A stretch of DNA of 38,034 nucleotides from Flavobacterium sp. (GTDB lineage Bacteria > Bacteroidota > Bacteroidia > Flavobacteriales > Flavobacteriaceae), in contig JACMPO010000110.1 of the NCBI GenBank assembly GCA_014377455.1, positions 1 to 38,034 on the forward strand. The letters run 5' to 3'. Of the stretch, positions 24,565 to 32,700 are shown piece after piece. The translations under genes were made by a program, and so were the position numbers. The notes under the pieces are model-generated. The model ran no database searches. It saw only the letters and a list, made by a program, of their open reading frames with translations, and was not told the DNA's origin. Every line of letters begins with the position of its first letter. The stretch's first letter is position 1.

Positions 24565-25955
24565 TATACTTCTTTATTAACGGTTGGTTTTACTTGATTT
24601 TTTTGCTTCTTTTTGACTGCTTTATTAAAATCGTTTAGCAATGCATTAAAAATCATAGTTGCAACACGTCGAGCACCTCGATGATTAAAATGAATGTAAT
24701 CTTTATTTGCAAGTTGCAAGGTGCTGTCTGCCCATTTTACTGTAGTTCCATAACCACCCATGGATTTATAAAGATTGTAAAATGCAATATTATTGTTGTA
24801 AGATAATTTAGCTTGAATTGCAATAAGTGAGTCAATTCCTACAGCCGTTTTCCATTGTCCATCATAATTAAAAGCTCTATCAGATGCGCCAACCAATAAA
24901 AATTCTGACTTGCTAAAATTGGTTTTTAACTTTTTAATTATAGGTTTCATGGCACGATAATAATAATCGTAATTAGTATCGTTTGGCTTAAACATTAAAT
25001 TTACTCCATATTGCATAATTACTAAATCGTAATATCCTTTTTCATTCATTTCAGATAACATGCTGTTGTTGAGTTTTTTTAATTCAACTCCAGTAATTCC
25101 TCGAAAAGAAAAATTATCTAATATAATTCCTGTTTCTGGTTCAGAACTAATTCCGTAAAGTGGCGTATTTTTACTAGAAACTTGAAAATTTATTTTATTT
25201 AATGTTGAACTATCTATTAAAATTCGATTGAATTCTTTGTCTGCATTATACTTTTTAGTAACTTCGTTTCTGTTGATAGAAATAGAATCGCCTTTGCCAT
25301 ACAACAACCATTTTTGAGTAATTTGACTTTTTGATTTTGCTACATTGTCTTTAAAAAAAACAGTTAAATCGGGACTTAAAACGGAATAACCTGATAAAAA
25401 AAGATTGGAATTCGCCCCTTGTTTTTTAAAATTACTATCAAAAATAGCACCTGTTGTAATTACTTTGGCAGTATTTCTAAAATCGGCAGAGACACATGTT
25501 ATTGGAACATAACCCACGCCTTTTTGTTGACCAAAATAGTTTTGTAACAACTCACGGACATCTTGTGTAATCAAATCACCTTCTATTTGACTATCGCCAA
25601 ACCAGGCAATTCTGATTTTTACTTTTTTATGATTGGCAAGTCGGATGAGTTTGTCTGTAAAATTTTTTAACGCCGGATTAGTACTATCTGCTTCAAAATC
25701 AATCAAGGTTCCTTTTTTTAAATACGCATCAAAATCATTGTAAACTAGAGAATCACCTATAAGTATTGGTGGCAAAATAGTTTTGTGAAGTTTTTTCTTT
25801 TGGATGATTTTTTCTTTTTCTAAAATATCCGTAACAAGATTTACATTTTTGAAACTGGGGAAATATTCAATAAAATTTTTTGAAAATAAAGACAACGTAA
25901 ATTGGATAATAGCAACTACTAAAATTAGCGTAATAACCTTTTTATTATTGTTCAT
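24564..25955 (-). CDS. SGNH hydrolase-like protein, partner of the MBOAT acyltransferase
   Basis: This 463-residue protein has one N-terminal membrane segment (VITLILVVAIIQFTLSLF), so it is probably an anchored periplasmic protein. SGNH blocks: FGDSQIEGDLI with the nucleophile Ser, a block III-like MQYGVNLMF, and DYIHFNHRGARRVA with Asp and His. It is related to the SGNH protein at 7388-8617, including the QNYFG segment after the first block, but has GDSQ in place of GDSH. It overlaps the MBOAT start by one base. In known systems the MBOAT protein passes the acyl group to such a partner, which transfers it to the polymer; this role is inferred from context. Confidence 0.8.
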   Translation of the reverse strand: MNNNKKVITLILVVAIIQFTLSLFSKNFIEYFPSFKNVNLVTDILEKEKIIQKKKLHKTILPPILIGDSLVYNDFDAYLKKGTLIDFEADSTNPALKNFTDKLIRLANHKKVKIRIAWFGDSQIEGDLITQDVRELLQNYFGQQKGVGYVPITCVSADFRNTAKVITTGAIFDSNFKKQGANSNLFLSGYSVLSPDLTVFFKDNVAKSKSQITQKWLLYGKGDSISINRNEVTKKYNADKEFNRILIDSSTLNKINFQVSSKNTPLYGISSEPETGIILDNFSFRGITGVELKKLNNSMLSEMNEKGYYDLVIMQYGVNLMFKPNDTNYDYYYRAMKPIIKKLKTNFSKSEFLLVGASDRAFNYDGQWKTAVGIDSLIAIQAKLSYNNNIAFYNLYKSMGGYGTTVKWADSTLQLANKDYIHFNHRGARRVATMIFNALLNDFNKAVKKKQKNQVKPTVNKEV

Positions 25956-26053
25956 TGAACTCTAAAAGATAGAAAGAAAAAACTGAATATTGGTGCTTGA
26001 AATATTAACTCATTAACTCTTAAAATATTGTGTTAATGTTAAATATTATTTAG

Positions 26054-26061
26054 CAAAAGTA
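26054..26061 (-). promoter_or_regulatory. -7 box of the SGNH-MBOAT operon
   Basis: TActTTTG on the minus strand, about 100 bp before the ATG. The leader contains the direct repeat GAGTTAAT twice in tandem. The remaining gap up to dinB (26062-26236) holds only a weak hairpin (GTCTG/CAGAC, 26117-26132). Confidence 0.45.
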
Positions 26062-26236
26062 AGTAATACTGTATTTATTTTGATTTTTTTACAAAAAAGA
26101 TTTTAACAAATAATTTGTCTGTTAAACCAGACTTTTTAAAACAATTTTCAGTTGCTTAAAATTGGAATATTCGTATTAAATAAGTTTTAAAAGAACAACT
26201 ATAAATGTGCATGAAAATATGGGTTTAGTATTCATC

Positions 26237-27319
26237 TTAAAAATCAAATTTTAATTGTACCACAACGGTTTTTTTAGGTTCAGTATTCAAATTATTCAAT
26301 GAAATTCCGAGCAATCGTACTGAATCTTTAATACGTTGTTGATATAATAATTCCTTTGCAGTTTCTGCAAGAAGTCCTTTATCTGATATAAAATAGGGTA
26401 AAGTTTTGCTTCGGGTTTGAGTTGTAAAATCGCTAAACTTAATTTTTAAAGTTACTGTTTTGCCGGATATTTTATATTTTTTCAATCTTTTTTCAAGTTC
26501 TAAAGCTATTTGATCTAACTTTTCTTGCATGAAAATTTCAGAAGTTAAATTTTCATTAAATGTATGCTCTGCAGCCACCGATTTTGAAATTCTATTAGGC
26601 TTTACCTCACTATTATGAATTCCTCTCACGATATTGTAATAAAAACCACCGCTTTTTCCAAAGTGATGCAAAAGATATTCTAAAGATTTTGTTTTTAAAT
26701 CGGCACCAGTAAAAATGGCGTGCTGGTACATTTTTTCTTTAGTGACTTTTCCTATTCCGTAGAACTTTTTTATTTCTAAAGTTTCTAAAAACGAAATTAC
26801 TTCGTTAGGGTTTACCGTTTTTTGTCCATTAGGTTTGTTATAATCACTTGCAATTTTGGCCACGAACTTATTAACCGATATTCCTGCCGAGGCTGTGAGT
26901 CCTACTTCATCAAAAATTCTTTTTCTAATTTCTTGTGCAAGCAAGGTTGCGCTTGGATTCCCTTTTTTGTTTTTTGTAACATCAAGATAAGCTTCGTCTA
27001 GCGAAAGTGGTTCTACTAAATCCGTATAATCGTAGAAAATAGCTCTAATTTTTTGCGAAATTTCTTTGTATCTATCAAATCGAGGTTTGACAAAAATTAA
27101 ATCAGGACAATTTCTCGCAGCTTGAATACCACTCATAGCACTTCGAACACCAAATTTTCGAGCTTCATAACTTGCTGCAGAAACAACGCCACGATTCTCA
27201 CTTCCGCCTACTGCAAGCGGTTTGCCTTTTAATTCTGGATGATCCATTTGTTCTACCGATGCATAAAAAGCATCCATATCTACATGAATTATCTTTTTGA
27301 TAAAAGTTTGATCTGACAT
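26237..27319 (-). CDS. dinB: DNA polymerase IV
   Basis: This 360-residue Y-family polymerase performs translesion synthesis. The catalytic motifs are HVDMDAFYASVEQ (Asp14, Asp16) and PLSLDEAYLDVT with the Asp-Glu pair near 106. ASYEARKFGVRSAMS is the finger region, and the thumb has a KFYGIGKVTKEKMY hairpin motif. The C-terminal QLKFDF resembles a sliding-clamp-binding peptide. The first catalytic motif needs this start, yet the -7 box ends only 4 bp before the ATG, so the mRNA may be leaderless. Confidence 0.94.
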   Translation of the reverse strand: MSDQTFIKKIIHVDMDAFYASVEQMDHPELKGKPLAVGGSENRGVVSAASYEARKFGVRSAMSGIQAARNCPDLIFVKPRFDRYKEISQKIRAIFYDYTDLVEPLSLDEAYLDVTKNKKGNPSATLLAQEIRKRIFDEVGLTASAGISVNKFVAKIASDYNKPNGQKTVNPNEVISFLETLEIKKFYGIGKVTKEKMYQHAIFTGADLKTKSLEYLLHHFGKSGGFYYNIVRGIHNSEVKPNRISKSVAAEHTFNENLTSEIFMQEKLDQIALELEKRLKKYKISGKTVTLKIKFSDFTTQTRSKTLPYFISDKGLLAETAKELLYQQRIKDSVRLLGISLNNLNTEPKKTVVVQLKFDF

Positions 27320-27323
27320 ATTA

Positions 27324-27331
27324 CAAATTTA
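27324..27331 (-). promoter_or_regulatory. -7 box directly in front of dinB
   Basis: TAaaTTTG on the minus strand ends 4 bp before the dinB ATG. If it is used, transcription starts at or next to the start codon. Confidence 0.45.
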
Positions 27332-27400
27332 TAAACGAATTTGATATTGGTGCATAAATTAAAATTATATTTATTGGATTTATGACTTAATATAAGTTTG

Positions 27401-27408
27401 TATTTTTG
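27401..27408 (+). promoter_or_regulatory. -7 box of the CYTH protein gene
   Basis: TAttTTTG, 29 bp before the ATG, divergent from the dinB promoter. Confidence 0.5.
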
Positions 27409-27437
27409 ATTTAAAAATAGTTGTAACACCATTAATT

Positions 27438-27905
27438 ATGATAGAAATAGAACGAAAGTATTTAGTAAATTCATTAGATTTTAAAAACGAATATTTTCAA
27501 AAAAATGATATTTATCAAGGATATATTTCGTCACTTCCTGAACGAACGGTTCGCGTAAGAATAAAAGGCGCAAAAGGATTTTTAACTATTAAAGGAATGA
27601 GTAATGAGACTGGCGCCTCAAGGTTTGAATGGGAAAAAGAAATTCCAATATCTGATGCGAAACAATTGCTCCAATTATGCGAGAAAGGCGTGATTGAAAA
27701 AACACGATATGAAGTTAAAAGGGGAAAACACCTTATAGAGATTGATGTTTTTCACAAGGAAAACGAAGGGTTAATAATCGCCGAGATTGAATTAGAAAAC
27801 GAAAATGAAACCATCGATAAACCTATTTGGCTTGGTAAAGAAGTTACAAATGATGAACGATATTACAATGCCTTTATAAGTAAATCTCCTTATAAAAAAT
27901 GGTAG
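27438..27905 (+). CDS. CYTH domain protein (triphosphate tunnel metalloenzyme)
   Basis: This 155-residue single-domain protein has the hallmark ExExK motif at the N-terminus (IEIERKY; Glu3, Glu5, Lys7). Alternating charged strands follow: RTVRVRIKG, GFLTIKG, RFEWEKEIP, KTRYEVKRG, IEIDVF and IIAEIELENE. These line the tunnel that binds triphosphate and metal ions. Small bacterial members usually hydrolyse inorganic triphosphate, while others are class IV adenylate cyclases or thiamine triphosphatases. Tripolyphosphatase is the more likely role, but this is inference. It is convergent with the RlpA-like gene, with a 2-bp gap and no terminator between. Confidence 0.88.
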   Translation: MIEIERKYLVNSLDFKNEYFQKNDIYQGYISSLPERTVRVRIKGAKGFLTIKGMSNETGASRFEWEKEIPISDAKQLLQLCEKGVIEKTRYEVKRGKHLIEIDVFHKENEGLIIAEIELENENETIDKPIWLGKEVTNDERYYNAFISKSPYKKW

Positions 27906-27907
27906 AT

Positions 27908-28402
27908 TTATTTTTGCAAAACTTCAATTGTAGCTTTTATGTATCCCGCACCACTACTTGATGCAATTGTAAAAAATGCTTTTTTGGAAAGATCCAGTTC
28001 TCTCCCTTTTACAAATGGACCACGATCTATAATTTCTACAATAACTGATTTTCCATTTGCCTCATTAGTGACTTTTACTTTTGTGCCAAAAGGAAATCTT
28101 TTATGAGCTGCAGTAAGTTTTGTCATGTCAAAAACTCTTCCACTTGCGGTTCGACGTCCATTAAATTTTTCGGCATAATAGGAAACGTGCGCGCTTTTCA
28201 TATAGGGTTTAAATTTCCCTTTAAAAATTGTTATTGAATCTGTAATAATAGTTTCTTTAGTAACAATTTTATCTTTTTTAATGGTGTCTTTCTGAACTTT
28301 TTTGAGTTCTTGATTAACTATGTTTTTACTTTTAAATGCAAGTCCATAACTTAAAAAAATTGTTGTGAAAATCATTAATAGTAATGGAAAATATTTTTTC
28401 AT
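27908..28402 (-). CDS. Septal ring lytic transglycosylase RlpA family protein
   Basis: This 164-residue protein has an N-terminal signal or anchor segment ([20 protein letters not shown]), a charged linker to about residue 70, and a double-psi beta-barrel. The barrel has the RlpA signatures [36 protein letters not shown] and [18 protein letters not shown]. Catalytic RlpA cleaves glycan strands lacking stem peptides. The Asp in IDRGPF and an upstream acidic residue fit the active site, but activity cannot be assumed. It has no SPOR domain, unlike E. coli RlpA. It probably acts in the periplasm on the cell wall. Confidence 0.9.
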   Translation of the reverse strand: MKKYFPLLLMIFTTIFLSYGLAFKSKNIVNQELKKVQKDTIKKDKIVTKETIITDSITIFKGKFKPYMKSAHVSYYAEKFNGRRTASGRVFDMTKLTAAHKRFPFGTKVKVTNEANGKSVIVEIIDRGPFVKGRELDLSKKAFFTIASSSGAGYIKATIEVLQK

Positions 28403-28420
28403 TTGTTAAAGTTGGATGTA

Positions 28421-28428
28421 CAAAAATA
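28421..28428 (-). promoter_or_regulatory. -7 box of the RlpA-like gene
   Basis: TAttTTTG on the minus strand, 18 bp before the ATG. A short inverted repeat, GATAC-N5-GTATC (28431-28445), lies just upstream and could be a regulator site. Confidence 0.5.
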
Positions 28429-28496
28429 CAGATACAAAGCGTATCAAACTTGTAGAATAATTTTTATAATTAGGTCAAAATAGCTCAGTAGAAGCT

Positions 28497-28919
28497 TTAA
28501 ATCCACAAATACCATGGGATTTTAGCTAAAATTAAAAGTAACCCAAGAGTATAAAAAATAGAAATCGATTTAAATTTTGCTTCTGCCGATAATACTTTTT
28601 TGTGCTTTGACCAACCAATTGTGATCAAAATTATGGCTATTATATTTGTTAACGGATGTTCTAGAGATGTTAACCTTGCGTGAGCATCTGTCATGTTTCC
28701 AAGTTGTGCAAATCCGTTAGGAGATACAAAATATAAAATTAATCCAACCACAAGTTGTATATGAGTTGATATTAACGCAAACAATGCTATTTTTCTATCT
28801 TTAGCAGTAAAATCTTTTTTTGAAAACATTCCTATTAAAGAATTTATTACCGTAAAAAGTAGTAACAAAAGTGCTAAATAAGCCCATCCAGAATGAAATT
28901 TTTGAATAATTGTGTACAT
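28497..28919 (-). CDS. Conserved four-helix membrane protein
   Basis: This 140-residue inner-membrane protein has four predicted helices (about 9-29, 50-68, 85-105 and 117-138). Histidines occur near or in three of them: FHSGWAYLALL, LISTHIQLVVGL and LEHPLTNIIAI. That pattern could bind heme, as in small b-type cytochromes, but no family signature proves it. Similar flavobacterial proteins have, as I recall, been labelled ribosomal protein L27, which this is not. The ATG at 28917-28919 was chosen because the longer ORF start at 28952 lies upstream of the -7 box. Function unknown. Confidence 0.72.
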   Translation of the reverse strand: MYTIIQKFHSGWAYLALLLLLFTVINSLIGMFSKKDFTAKDRKIALFALISTHIQLVVGLILYFVSPNGFAQLGNMTDAHARLTSLEHPLTNIIAIILITIGWSKHKKVLSAEAKFKSISIFYTLGLLLILAKIPWYLWI

Positions 28920-28939
28920 TAAATTTAAATTTATTGAAA

Positions 28940-28947
28940 CAAATATA
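28940..28947 (-). promoter_or_regulatory. -7 box of the four-helix membrane protein gene
   Basis: TAtaTTTG on the minus strand, 20 bp before the chosen ATG. Confidence 0.5.
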
Positions 28948-29034
28948 ACCAAAAAAATGATTTAAAAAAACTACAAGTTTAGTAGTGCTTTCCACAATAC
29001 AGATTTGTCTTTATTAAAATTTTTTATAAAAAAA

Positions 29035-29580
29035 TTAAAAATAAATTCTTACAAACGGCATTAAGGCGTCGCTGTACACATTTTTATCTTTATTAAAAAG
29101 TAAGTTATACCGAGCTCCTATGGTAACACTTCCAGTTCTATAACCTGCGCCAACAAAAAGTCCAGTATTCCAAAAACTATTTGAAAAAGAGTTTGGTATT
29201 GCATTAAATGTAGAATTTACAAGTACTTCTTCTAATTCTAAAGATAACTGAATTTCTTCAATAGGATTAAAAAGTCCAATAACATTGGCACCATAAATTG
29301 TAGAAGTATACTGATTTTTTGCTGAAATATAGCTTCCTTGCAAACCAGCACCTAAAGCAATTTTTTCATTGAAATTATAAATTGCACTTGGTGCTAAAGT
29401 AAAATCAGTATAACCACTACCAGCGCTTACTCCAAAACCTCCACCAAATTGCACATGATTCCAGAAATCACTTTTAGTACTTTCTGGATAAGAAACTTGT
29501 GCAACTAATCTACTATTAGCTAGTAAAATTAGAAATAGTAACATAATTCTGATTTCGATTTTTAAAGATTTCTTACACAT
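29035..29580 (-). CDS. Outer-membrane beta-barrel protein next to sucA
   Basis: This 181-residue protein has a signal peptide (IEIRIMLLFLILLANSRLVAQ) and then alternating amphipathic strands rich in Gly and aromatic residues (HVQFGGGFGVSAGSGYTDFT, IALGAGLQGSYISA, GLFVGAGYRTGSVTIGARYN). It ends in a strand with terminal Phe (LMPFVRIYF), as outer-membrane proteins do. No enzyme motif is seen. It is divergent from sucA. As I recall, related proteins have been labelled alpha-ketoglutarate decarboxylase because of that position, which the sequence does not support. Function unknown. Confidence 0.75.
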   Translation of the reverse strand: MCKKSLKIEIRIMLLFLILLANSRLVAQVSYPESTKSDFWNHVQFGGGFGVSAGSGYTDFTLAPSAIYNFNEKIALGAGLQGSYISAKNQYTSTIYGANVIGLFNPIEEIQLSLELEEVLVNSTFNAIPNSFSNSFWNTGLFVGAGYRTGSVTIGARYNLLFNKDKNVYSDALMPFVRIYF

Positions 29581-29644
29581 AACTTATTGTTTTAATTTAA
29601 TGTTATAAAAGTAAAAAAAAAGCAGTACATTGTTTTAAATATTT

Positions 29645-29652
29645 TACTTTTG
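29645..29652 (+). promoter_or_regulatory. -7 box of the sucA promoter
   Basis: TActTTTG, 40 bp before the sucA ATG. No clear -33 TTTG at the expected distance. Confidence 0.55.
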
Positions 29653-29692
29653 CAATACACAATTAAATAAAACACTCCTTTAGTATAAAAAT

Positions 29693-32464
29693 ATGGATAG
29701 GTTTTCCTTCTTAAACGCTGCTCACACCGAATTTTTCGCTCAATTATATGATCAATATCTGGAAAATCCCGATAGTGTAGAACCCAGTTGGCGCGCATTT
29801 TTTCAAGGTTTCGATTTTGGAATGACTTCTTACAATGAAGAAAGTGCAATAAACCAAATGGATGATGTTGCAAATTCAAACATCGAAAACGGAATAATTT
29901 CTGAAAAAATTGTAAAAGAATTTAGCGTTTTAAAACTCATTGATGGATATCGTACTCGCGGACATTTATTTACTAAAACCAATCCTGTTCGCGAAAGACG
30001 AACTTACACGCCAACACTGGCCATTGAAAATTTTGGCCTTTCTACAACAGATTTAGATACTGTTTTCGATGCTGCAAAAATTTTAGGTCACAAGCCATCT
30101 ACGCTAAAAGAAATAATTACTCATCTTGATAATGTGTATTGCCAGCATATTGGAACCGAATATATGTACATTCGGAAACCAGAAGTGGTACAATGGATTC
30201 AAGATAAATTAAACATAAACGACAATCTGCCAAATTTTGATGTCGATCAAAAAAAGATAATTCTAGAAAAACTTAATGAGGCAGTCTCGTTTGAAAACTT
30301 TTTGCACACGAAATATGTTGGTCAAAAAAGATTTTCGTTAGAAGGTGGCGAAACAATAATTCCTGCCCTTGATGCCTTAATAGAAGTTGCGGCTGAAAAA
30401 GGTGTTGAGCAATTTGTGATGGGTATGGCTCATCGTGGGCGATTAAATATTTTAGCAAATATTTTTCATAAGCCAACACAAGATATATTTTCAGAATTTG
30501 ACGGAAAAGATTACGACCAAGAATATTTTGATGGAGATGTAAAATATCATTTGGGTTTAACCTCTGAAAAAACTACCCGTACTGGTAAAAAAATAAATAT
30601 TAATCTTGCACCAAATCCTTCTCATCTAGAAACTGTTGGCGCAGTTATAGAGGGAATTGCAAGAGCCAAACAAGACAAATACTTTCCAAACGATTTTTCT
30701 AAAGTACTTCCTATTGCAGTTCACGGAGATGCAGCTGTCGCAGGACAAGGAATTGTTTACGAAATTATTCAGATGGCGCAACTTGACGGCTACAAAACTG
30801 GTGGAACCATCCATTTAGTTATAAATAATCAAGTTGGTTTTACAACAAATTATCAAGATGCGAGATCATCTACTTATTGTACTGATGTTGCTAAAGTAAC
30901 ACTATCTCCTGTACTTCATGTAAATGCAGATGATGCTGAAGCAGTAGTACATGCTATACTTTTTGCCTTAGATTTCCGAATGACTTTTGCAAGTGATGTC
31001 TTTATAGATTTATTGGGCTACAGAAAATATGGACATAATGAAGGAGATGAACCGCGATTTACGCAACCTGTTTTGTATAAAATTATTGCAAATCATCAAA
31101 ACCCACGAGATATTTATGCCGAAAAGTTGCTAACTTTAGGAATCATTGATGCAACTTATGTATCAAAACTAGAAACAGATTACAAGGCAAATTTAGATAT
31201 GAACTTAGAAGAATCTCGCAAAAAAACTTTAACAATTATAAAGCCATTTTTGCAAGATGAGTGGATTGATTTTATTCAAGTTTCAGATGATGAAATGCGA
31301 AAAAAAGTGAATACTAAATTCGATAAAAAAGGTCTCGACGATTTGATTGTTTCAGTTTCAACATTACCATCTGATAAAAAATTTATAAATAAAATTACTA
31401 AAATTGTTAACGATCGAAAAAAGATGTACGATAACAACGTAATCGATTGGGGAACAGCAGAAACATTAGCATACGGAACCCTTTTAACAGAAGGTTATAA
31501 CGTTAGAGTTTCTGGTCAAGATGTAGAACGAGGAACATTTTCGCACCGTCATGCAGTTGTAAAAGTTGAAGATAGCGAAGAAGAAGTTATTTTGTTAAAT
31601 ACTATAAATAACAAAAAAGGAAATTTTAATATTTACAATTCGTTACTTTCAGAATATGCAGTTTTAGGATACGATTATGGATATGCATTAACAAATCCAA
31701 ATACATTAACCATTTGGGAAGCTCAATTTGGAGATTTTTCAAACGGTTGTCAAATTGTAATTGACCAATACATTTCATGTGGAGAAGATAAATGGAATAA
31801 CCAAAACGGAATCGTACTTTTATTACCTCACGGTTATGAAGGTCAAGGAGCAGAACATTCGTCAGCAAGAATGGAACGCTATTTACAATTGTGTGCGCGT
31901 CACAATATGTATGTAGCAGATTGCACAACGCCCGCAAATTTCTTTCACTTGCTTCGAAGACAAATGAAAACCAAATTCCGTAAACCTTTAATAGTTTTCT
32001 CGCCAAAAAGTTTGTTACGTCATCCACTTTGTGTATCCACGCAAGATGAAATTGCAAATGGCGAATTTCAAGAAACTATAGACGACAAATCTGTTGATAA
32101 ATTAAAAGTGAAAACTCTAGTTTTTTGTACAGGTAAATTCTTTTACGATATTTTAGCAGAACGAACCATTAACGGTCGCAATGATGTGGCGCTTGTTCGA
32201 ATTGAGCAATTATTTCCTTTGCCAGTAAATCAATTACAAGTTATAATTGATTCATATCCAAATGTAGACGATTATGTTTGGGCGCAAGAAGAACCTAAAA
32301 ACATGGGAGCTTACAGTTATATGCTGATGAATTTTGATTTAGTAAAATGGAGGTTAGCATCACTTAAAGCTTATGCAGCACCTGCAGCAGGAAGTAGCAC
32401 ACGAGATAGACGTCGTCATGCAGACGCAATACGAATGGTATTTGATAAGAATTTATTTAGATAA
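29693..32464 (+). CDS. sucA: 2-oxoglutarate dehydrogenase E1 component
   Basis: This 923-residue thiamine-diphosphate enzyme decarboxylates 2-oxoglutarate and passes the succinyl group to the lipoyl arm of E2 in the TCA cycle. The N-terminal docking segment AHTEFFAQLYDQYLENPDSV is intact. FVMGMAHRGRLNIL, HGDAAVAGQGIVYE and LVINNQVGFTT belong to the cofactor domain, and KYGHNEGDEPRFTQP is a family signature. The C-terminal transketolase-like half includes GTFSHRHAV, LLPHGYEGQGAEHSSARMER and VWAQEEPKNMGAY. The length fits the family. odhB follows after a 236-bp gap holding a repeat-like hairpin. Confidence 0.96.
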   Translation: MDRFSFLNAAHTEFFAQLYDQYLENPDSVEPSWRAFFQGFDFGMTSYNEESAINQMDDVANSNIENGIISEKIVKEFSVLKLIDGYRTRGHLFTKTNPVRERRTYTPTLAIENFGLSTTDLDTVFDAAKILGHKPSTLKEIITHLDNVYCQHIGTEYMYIRKPEVVQWIQDKLNINDNLPNFDVDQKKIILEKLNEAVSFENFLHTKYVGQKRFSLEGGETIIPALDALIEVAAEKGVEQFVMGMAHRGRLNILANIFHKPTQDIFSEFDGKDYDQEYFDGDVKYHLGLTSEKTTRTGKKININLAPNPSHLETVGAVIEGIARAKQDKYFPNDFSKVLPIAVHGDAAVAGQGIVYEIIQMAQLDGYKTGGTIHLVINNQVGFTTNYQDARSSTYCTDVAKVTLSPVLHVNADDAEAVVHAILFALDFRMTFASDVFIDLLGYRKYGHNEGDEPRFTQPVLYKIIANHQNPRDIYAEKLLTLGIIDATYVSKLETDYKANLDMNLEESRKKTLTIIKPFLQDEWIDFIQVSDDEMRKKVNTKFDKKGLDDLIVSVSTLPSDKKFINKITKIVNDRKKMYDNNVIDWGTAETLAYGTLLTEGYNVRVSGQDVERGTFSHRHAVVKVEDSEEEVILLNTINNKKGNFNIYNSLLSEYAVLGYDYGYALTNPNTLTIWEAQFGDFSNGCQIVIDQYISCGEDKWNNQNGIVLLLPHGYEGQGAEHSSARMERYLQLCARHNMYVADCTTPANFFHLLRRQMKTKFRKPLIVFSPKSLLRHPLCVSTQDEIANGEFQETIDDKSVDKLKVKTLVFCTGKFFYDILAERTINGRNDVALVRIEQLFPLPVNQLQVIIDSYPNVDDYVWAQEEPKNMGAYSYMLMNFDLVKWRLASLKAYAAPAAGSSTRDRRRHADAIRMVFDKNLFR

Positions 32465-32471
32465 TATATGT

Positions 32472-32560
32472 AGCAATTTCCCGCTTTCCGTTTCAATCTT
32501 TTCTTTTTTTAAAAGAAAAAAAGAAAAGGATTTACACTGCAATCGGGGCTAAAACTAAAA
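32472..32560. repeat. Hairpin-forming intergenic repeat-like element between sucA and odhB
   Basis: A central stem of 13 bp (CTTTTCTTTTTTT with AAAAAAAGAAAAG) has outer arms CCCGCTTTCCGTTTCAATC and ACTGCAATCGGGGCTA. The outermost TAGC/GCTA and CCCG/CGGG can also pair. The sequence is much more structured and G+C-rich than its AT-rich surroundings. It resembles an element I remember as dispersed between genes in Flavobacterium, but only one copy is in this window, so that is memory rather than evidence. The rest of the gap to odhB holds nothing recognisable. Confidence 0.5.
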
Positions 32561-32700
32561 AATAATGAATAAATAAGAATCAAATCAATCAAAAAATGCA
32601 AAACATAAAATTGATAAAATAATTCTCATTAAACCATAAAAAAATAACACCATAATTTTCAGAATAAACAGTTAAATCTGAAACTTTAAACTAAAAAAAT

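Noticed and set aside
26117..26132. GTCTG/CAGAC hairpin downstream of dinB as a terminator
   Set aside because: The stem is only 5 bp and the T run lies on the strand opposite to dinB transcription, so it is too weak to call.
31626..32057. A 143-codon ORF antisense to sucA
   Set aside because: sucA is strongly supported through this region; the antisense frame has no recognisable motif.
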